Assembly: GCF_001512285.1 (NCBI RefSeq) | Contig: NZ_LNUV01000006.1 | Span: 1,035,273-1,099,272, forward strand | Direction of reading: 5' to 3' | DNA length: 64,000 nucleotides | From: Arthrobacter sp. EpRS71 | GTDB taxonomy: Bacteria > Actinomycetota > Actinomycetes > Actinomycetales > Micrococcaceae | Shown: positions 60,249 through 64,000 of the stretch, piece after piece | How positions within the stretch are numbered: the stretch's first letter is position 1 | Layout: every line of letters begins with the position of its first letter | The notes under the pieces: generated by a model | Database searches by the model: none | The model's input: the letters and a program-made list of their open reading frames with translations, nothing else | What the model was told of the DNA's origin: nothing | Position numbers and translations under genes: made by a program

Positions 60249-61013
60249 ATGAGTACGCAGAGCGTGGTCACGGCGATTCGTGTGTTGGAAGCGGTCTCGG
60301 ACAACCAGCCGGCGGGCCTGTCCGAGCTAAGCCGCGAGGTGGATGTCCCCAAGGCCACCGTGCTCCGCATGCTGAGGACGCTGGCCGAGCTGGGCTGGGT
60401 TGCGCAGTCAGAAGCGCAGGCCGGTAAATGGGTGCTGACCAACCACGCCTTTGCTGTGGCGAGCCGCGGAAGCAGTGGTTCGGTCATTCGTGACGCCGCC
60501 ATGGGACCGCTGAACGCGCTTCAACTGGACACCACCGAGACCGTTCACTTAGCCGTGCCGGACCGCGGATACATGCTGATCATCGAGCGCCTCGACACCC
60601 CGCACGTTCTCCGGGCGTTCCTGCCCCTGGGTTCGCGGCTTCCCATGCACGCGTCCTCCACAGGAATGGCGTACTTGTCCGCGGCCGATGAAGCTTTTGT
60701 GGATGGCTACCTCGCCGGTCCGCTGGAGGCTTTGACGCCGCAGACGGTGGTTGATCCCGTCCAGCTCCGGACGATGATCGTTGACACCAGGGCACGCGGG
60801 TACTCCATCAATGAGCAGGGCCTCAGTACTGGAATCACCTCGATCGGCGTCCCGCTGCTGGGGCCGGGCGGCGTGGCGGCCGGTTCCATCTCCATTTCCG
60901 GACCGTCCAGCAGAATCGTGCCGGCCAAGTATCAGGAGTACGGCGAGGCGGCCGCGGGAACTGCTTTGGAGATCAGCCGTGCCTTGGGGGCGTTCTCCAC
61001 AAAGGGATACTAA
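60249..61013 (+). CDS. IclR-family transcriptional regulator
   Basis: 254 residues from ATG 60249 (MSTQSVVTAIRVLEAVS). N-terminal winged helix (LSELSREVDVPKATVLRML, then RTLAELGWV) and C-terminal IclR sensor domain with a LPMHASSTGMAYL ligand-site segment. It faces the CaiB/enoyl-CoA-hydratase operon across a palindrome. The ligand is probably the acid (or its CoA ester) consumed by that pair. Confidence 0.93.
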   Translation: MSTQSVVTAIRVLEAVSDNQPAGLSELSREVDVPKATVLRMLRTLAELGWVAQSEAQAGKWVLTNHAFAVASRGSSGSVIRDAAMGPLNALQLDTTETVHLAVPDRGYMLIIERLDTPHVLRAFLPLGSRLPMHASSTGMAYLSAADEAFVDGYLAGPLEALTPQTVVDPVQLRTMIVDTRARGYSINEQGLSTGITSIGVPLLGPGGVAAGSISISGPSSRIVPAKYQEYGEAAAGTALEISRALGAFSTKGY

Positions 61014-61068
61014 GTTTCCTGTCCGAATACTTCGTTCCGGCGTAATGCGCGCCTATCATGATGCTATG

Positions 61069-61124
61069 TACGTACCCCTTCACGGGCAAAGGGTCCGTTT
61101 GAACTAATTCCGTGGGGGTACGTA
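61069..61124. repeat. 10-bp inverted repeat upstream of stress-type genes
   Basis: TACGTACCCC (61069-61078) and GGGGTACGTA (61115-61124), a perfect match with 36 bases between. The right arm overlaps a GGGTA element of the putative stress promoter, so the repeat may be an operator or a long-range hairpin that masks it. Confidence 0.5.
61097..61120 (+). promoter_or_regulatory. putative SigF/SigB-type stress promoter
   Basis: GTTT (61097-61100), 15 bases, GGGTA (61116-61120), matching the GTTT-N(12-17)-GGGTA pattern of actinobacterial general-stress sigma factors. It is upstream of the cluster of small membrane and acidic proteins starting at 61246, which suits a stress regulon. The sigma factor gene is not in the window. 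Confidence 0.5.
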
Positions 61125-61245
61125 AGCGAAATAGGGAAGAAATTCCCTGATCGGTGCCCGTTGGCATGGGTGGCGCTTCAGTAATGAAGTACCAGCGGAC
61201 GCCTTCCTGAATAGACAACAGTTATTGAAAGGGATGCGTAGCTCA

Positions 61246-61404
61246 ATGAACACTCTCTTAATAATCGCCGGTGTTATCGCGATCATCTTGCTCTTGGTAG
61301 GCGGCTTCAACCAGGCCCTCAGCTTCCTGCTGTGGGTGGGAATCATCCTGCTGGTGCTGGCCCTGATCGGCTGGGTGGTGGGCCGGGGCCGGTCGCGCGT
61401 ATGA
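61246..61404 (+). CDS. small membrane protein
   Basis: 52 residues from ATG 61246; an alternative ATG at 61234 adds four residues. Two predicted membrane helices (LLIIAGVIAIILLLVGGF and LLWVGIILLVLALIGWVVG) and a basic end GRGRSRV. Similar to small DUF6131-type proteins by layout. GAAAGGG lies upstream. The stop overlaps the next gene (ATGA). Confidence 0.65.
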   Translation: MNTLLIIAGVIAIILLLVGGFNQALSFLLWVGIILLVLALIGWVVGRGRSRV

Positions 61405-61664
61405 CGACAGACCCCAGTGAAGTTGCCGGTTTCACCCAGGTTCGCGATGGGACCACAACCCCGGGAAATCCCATTCCCAGGGACCCGATAGTGGCGCAAT
61501 CCACCAGCAAAGTACCGGCCGGTGACGCCTCGTCGGAAAGTCCCAGCGACGCCGTCGACGCCGGAGCCAGCGAATCTGCCAGTCCGCCCGGCCCGGCAGA
61601 AGAGAAGGACGAGAAGGCCGCGGACTCGCGCGGTCTGACTACCGAAACCAATCCCGCGGATTGA
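61401..61664 (+). CDS. small acidic disordered protein
   Basis: 87 residues from ATG 61401, ATGA overlap with the small membrane gene. Composition is Ser/Ala/Asp/Glu/Pro/Thr-rich and has no predicted globular domain. Proteins of this type are frequent in Arthrobacter stress regions. No function is known. Confidence 0.65.
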   Translation: MTTDPSEVAGFTQVRDGTTTPGNPIPRDPIVAQSTSKVPAGDASSESPSDAVDAGASESASPPGPAEEKDEKAADSRGLTTETNPAD

Positions 61665-61783
61665 TGGCGCCAGCGCGGCTGCGAACAGGAGATATCCAGT
61701 CCGCAGCCGCGCTGTGTCGTTCCACGGAAAAAACCGGGGTTGCCGTTAATTGCCGGGAGCTGTCTTTAGTGATGGGGAAATAA

Positions 61784-61987
61784 ATGCGAATCGGTTCAAT
61801 CATCGGGCTGTTCGTGGTGGTGTGGCTCATTATTGGGGCCGTTGCAGCCGGGCAGCGGGGATATTTCACTTCGCCGCCCGCGCAGTGCTCACAGTTCGCC
61901 ACCATAGCGTTGAATATTGTTGCCGGCCCACTGAATTACACGGGCTTGGATCCTCAGGGTGGCTGTGAGATTCCGCAGCCGTCCTAA
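61784..61987 (+). CDS. small single-span membrane protein
   Basis: 67 residues with one N-terminal membrane helix (IIGLFVVVWLIIGAVAAG) and a short extracellular tail containing two Cys (PPAQCSQF and GGCEIPQP) that could form a disulfide. Preceded by GGGGAAAT rather than a classic ribosome-binding site. Function unknown. Confidence 0.6.
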   Translation: MRIGSIIGLFVVVWLIIGAVAAGQRGYFTSPPAQCSQFATIALNIVAGPLNYTGLDPQGGCEIPQPS

Positions 61988-62207
61988 CTAGCTCGCGACG
62001 GCTACCCAAGCTGTGCCCTCACATGGCGCGTCGATGGCACTCGCCGTGATGACCTACGGGTTCATGGTGGAAGCCTAGACCCCCGAATGGCCTTTTACTA
62101 AGTTTGCTGACTATTATCGTCAAAGGCATGGACATGCCACCAAGGAGCCTTATAGGTTCGAAGTGTTCCATAAACACGTTCCACCGCTCAGGGAAAGGAC
62201 AGTTCAC

Positions 62208-62561
62208 ATGGACAAGCAGAACGCCACGCCGGAAGAGGAAGTGGGAGGCTACGGCACTCCCACCGCGGAGCAGGAAGCCGGCGGAGGCCAGGCGCAACCG
62301 CGCGTTGAAGAAGACATCGAGGAGGCTTCCCTCGGAGAGGGAACAGGCGCGCCAAACCTCAGCCACCTGAATCCGGAGGATTCAGACAGTGCAGGCGAGC
62401 CCGGTGCCGGCCGATTCGGCGGAACCGAAGAGCAGGCCCACGCCGAGCAGTCCTCCCTGCCCGACGGCAACGACGACAGCCTGCCGGACGGCAGCGGCAA
62501 TGACCTTCCCCAGGAAGAGTCTCCCAACGACGATGACGACGAAAGTTTCGACGCCGGCTAA
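62208..62561 (+). CDS. acidic low-complexity protein
   Basis: 117 residues from ATG 62208 (MDKQNATPEEEVGGYG), with GGAAAGGACA ahead. Rich in Glu, Asp, Gly, Ser and Pro; no fold predicted. The C-terminus is a run of acidic residues. Similar proteins accompany stress genes in this group. Confidence 0.65.
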   Translation: MDKQNATPEEEVGGYGTPTAEQEAGGGQAQPRVEEDIEEASLGEGTGAPNLSHLNPEDSDSAGEPGAGRFGGTEEQAHAEQSSLPDGNDDSLPDGSGNDLPQEESPNDDDDESFDAG

Positions 62562-62571
62562 GAGCTTTGGC

Positions 62572-62631
62572 TGGCGCGCTCTAGACAGGCGCGCCACTGG
62601 TTAAGCAGCCAGCTGGCTGGCGCGCCACCAG
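62572..62631. repeat. repeated GGCGCGCC elements forming hairpins
   Basis: GGCGCGCCAC-type units at 62572-62579, 62588-62597 and 62619-62628 in a 60-base stretch between two genes. Neighbouring arms can pair (GGCGCGC with GCGCGCC), giving a stem without a T-run. It may stop read-through from the acidic-protein gene or be just a GC-rich repeat. Confidence 0.4.
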
Positions 62632-62675
62632 CAGTACAGCATGAGCACCCGCGGCGAAACCGAAGGAGCAACCCT

Positions 62676-63179
62676 ATGGCTACGGTCAATAAGTCAATCG
62701 AAGTAGATGTCCCCGTAACTGTCGCCTACAACCAGTGGACGCAATTCGAGGCATTTCCCCAGTTCATGAATGGGGTGGAGTCCGTAGAACAAATCGACGA
62801 GACGGGCCTGCACTTTTCAACCAATGTGGGCGGAGTGAAGCGCGAGTACAACGCGCAAATCGTCGAGCAGGTCCCGGACTCCCTGGTGAGTTGGGCCAGC
62901 GTTGACGGTCCCCGCAACGGCGGCACTGTAAGCTTCGAGCCCCTCGACTCCGGACGGACGCGGGTGAACGTTGAGATTGTGTGGGAGCCCGAGGGCCTCG
63001 CTGAAAAAGCGGGCTCAGCGCTCGGTGTGGACAGCCTGCGGGTTGGCGCTGATCTTGACAAGTTCAAGAAATTCATCGAAGCCCAAGGGCATGAAACCGG
63101 TGCTTGGCGTGGCACAGTGTCCGGCGGAGATGTTGATGACACGGGTGAGACACCAGGCGGCCGCGCGCCGGGTCTCTAG
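62676..63179 (+). CDS. SRPBCC-family protein
   Basis: 167 residues, with CGAAGGAG ahead of the ATG. SRPBCC/polyketide-cyclase-like fold: VDVPVTVAYNQWTQFEAFP, FPQFMNGVESVEQID, VNVEIVWEPEGL, and the C-terminal helix. The ligand is unknown. The last 30 residues are a Gly/Asp-rich tail. It is common in stress-related gene sets. Confidence 0.85.
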   Translation: MATVNKSIEVDVPVTVAYNQWTQFEAFPQFMNGVESVEQIDETGLHFSTNVGGVKREYNAQIVEQVPDSLVSWASVDGPRNGGTVSFEPLDSGRTRVNVEIVWEPEGLAEKAGSALGVDSLRVGADLDKFKKFIEAQGHETGAWRGTVSGGDVDDTGETPGGRAPGL

Positions 63180-63235
63180 CGCCAAGCTACGGACTGGCTC
63201 ACACTGGATACAGCACCAATAGATTGCTCCAACGG

Positions 63236-63262
63236 GGGCCGGCCACGTCAACGGGCCGGCCC
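63236..63262. terminator. GC-rich hairpin between SRPBCC and CYTH genes
   Basis: GGGCCGGCC (63236-63244) and GGCCGGCCC (63254-63262), 9-bp stem and 9-base loop, no T-run. Possible rho-independent-like terminator or attenuator. Confidence 0.35.
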
Positions 63263-63297
63263 TCGTGGCACCCCCGGAAGACAGGATTTCCGCCATC

Positions 63298-64000
63298 ATG
63301 GCAACCACCGGCACCGTGGAAGTTGAACAGAAATTCGACGCCGATGCGACCACGCCGCTGCCGGCCTTGGATCAGCTGGATGGCATCGGAAAAGTGGGTG
63401 AACCGACGAGCCATAGCCTGGAAGCCATCTACTTTGACACCCAGCACTTGGCCCTCGCGGCACGGGGCATCACGTTGCGCCGCCGCACCGGTGGACCTGA
63501 CGCCGGATGGCATCTGAAGCTCCCGCACAGCGCCGGCAAGAGAATAGAGATCCAGGCCCCGCTGGGCACCGCGGATACGGTCCCGGTAGAACTCATGGAC
63601 CGCGTGCTCGCCTACACGCGGGGACATGCAGTGGCTCCAGTCGCAGCGCTGACCACGGAACGCACCAGTTACCCCTTGTATGGCAAGGATGGCCGCCGCA
63701 TGGCCGATTTCGTAGATGATCACGTTCGCGCAGAGGCGATGTTTGGGGAACCACGTGAACTTCAATGGCGTGAGTGGGAGGTGGAACTGGCATCGGATGT
63801 AGCCGACCACGCTCTGCTGGGCACACTAACGAAGCAACTTGCCGACGCCGGCGCTAAGCCGAGCCAGCGTACTTCCAAGCTGGCCGCCGCCTTGGGCGAC
63901 GCATGGCCCGCCTCGCGGCGGACGGAACGCGACGAGCCCAGCGGCAAGGACCCAGCGGCGGTTCCCGTACTCACTTATCTGGACGAACAAGTGGCCGAGA
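63298..64000 (+). CDS. CYTH-domain protein (partial, runs off the right edge)
   Basis: 234 residues visible from ATG 63298. It opens with the CYTH hallmark VEVEQKF (ExExK). Then EAIYFDTQHLALAARGITLRR and GWHLKLPHSAGKRIE give the basic residues of the triphosphate tunnel, and WEVELAS the late acidic strand. In actinobacteria this domain is usually followed by a CHAD helical domain, which would lie beyond the window; the last visible residues (PVLTYLDEQVAE) fit the start of CHAD. The substrate is probably a triphosphate or polyphosphate. Confidence 0.88.
   Translation, partial: MATTGTVEVEQKFDADATTPLPALDQLDGIGKVGEPTSHSLEAIYFDTQHLALAARGITLRRRTGGPDAGWHLKLPHSAGKRIEIQAPLGTADTVPVELMDRVLAYTRGHAVAPVAALTTERTSYPLYGKDGRRMADFVDDHVRAEAMFGEPRELQWREWEVELASDVADHALLGTLTKQLADAGAKPSQRTSKLAAALGDAWPASRRTERDEPSGKDPAAVPVLTYLDEQVAE

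Noticed and set aside
62572..62631. Insertion-sequence terminal repeats
   Set aside because: GGCGCGCC units lie within 60 bases and no transposase is near; better seen as a hairpin-rich spacer.
1..64000. CRISPR arrays, tRNA and rRNA genes
   Set aside because: I saw no repeat-spacer pattern, no tRNA clover-leaf and no rRNA segments in the window, though tRNA detection by eye is not exhaustive.

Overview
The window looks like chromosomal DNA of a high-GC Gram-positive actinobacterium of the Micrococcaceae, most likely Arthrobacter or Paenarthrobacter. The basis is the codon use, GTG and TTG starts, tightly overlapping ATGA gene junctions, the mix of catabolic operons and regulators, and sugar importers that lack their own ATPase. 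This is inferred from gene content; there is no rRNA or other phylogenetic marker in the window.

Layout. (1) 1-11 kb is an accessory, less tightly packed stretch: a lipoprotein, several unrecognised proteins, an XRE/M78-peptidase pair, a phospholipase-D-like nuclease and two divergent proteins with possible PD-(D/E)XK-like cores. (2) 11.6-19.1 kb is a LacI-controlled sugar operon (binding protein, two permeases, two Gfo/Idh/MocA dehydrogenases, ThuA) with two perfect 14-bp LacI-type operators. (3) 19.1-22.5 kb holds small regulatory and membrane genes (P-loop kinase-like, MerR, VOC, DUF1304, TetR). (4) 22.6-27 kb is a divergent catabolic unit with a trimethylamine-monooxygenase-like FMO, two cupins and an APC permease. 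(5) 27-29.8 kb carries a hydrolase-like gene and a possible chaperone/immunity-like pair. (6) 30.1-40.3 kb is the main find. It is a daptide-type RiPP cluster with an RRE accessory protein, aminotransferase, Fe-ADH-fold oxidative decarboxylase, three tiny precursor genes all ending in Thr, a methyltransferase, a stand-alone YcaO, an M50 intramembrane protease and an ABC exporter with two permeases. A row of 22-bp-phased CACCTAG heptamers lies just upstream.

(7) 40.3-43.8 kb holds gamma-glutamyltransferase, a GNAT and a membrane protein. (8) 43.9-48.8 kb is a tartrate operon (LysR, ttuC, dctA, glycerate kinase) with matching GATAG-N7-CTATC boxes in front of lysR and ttuC. (9) 48.8-51.6 kb has an NrtR-type Nudix regulator divergent from an SPFH protein and a NAD-kinase-fold protein, with two palindromes between them. 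(10) 51.6-56.8 kb is a second accessory patch: a resolvase broken by an amber codon, a TIR / unknown / NERD three-gene operon that looks like an antiphage module, a TetR/DUF1348 pair under a 39-bp operator, and a frameshifted HNH nuclease. (11) 56.8-61 kb has a PH-like membrane protein, a thymidylate-kinase-like protein and an IclR-controlled CaiB/enoyl-CoA-hydratase pair. (12) 61-64 kb is a cluster of small membrane and acidic disordered proteins with an SRPBCC protein, led by a stress-sigma-like promoter, followed by a CYTH protein that runs off the window.

In the RiPP cluster, known daptide chemistry predicts that the C-terminal Thr of each precursor is oxidatively decarboxylated (MpaC-like, with the RRE protein MpaB delivering the peptide), transaminated (MpaD) and dimethylated (MpaM). 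The leader would then be removed by the M50 protease and the peptide exported. The YcaO is not part of that three-step pathway, and the precursors contain no cysteine, so it points to an extra, non-thiazole backbone modification.
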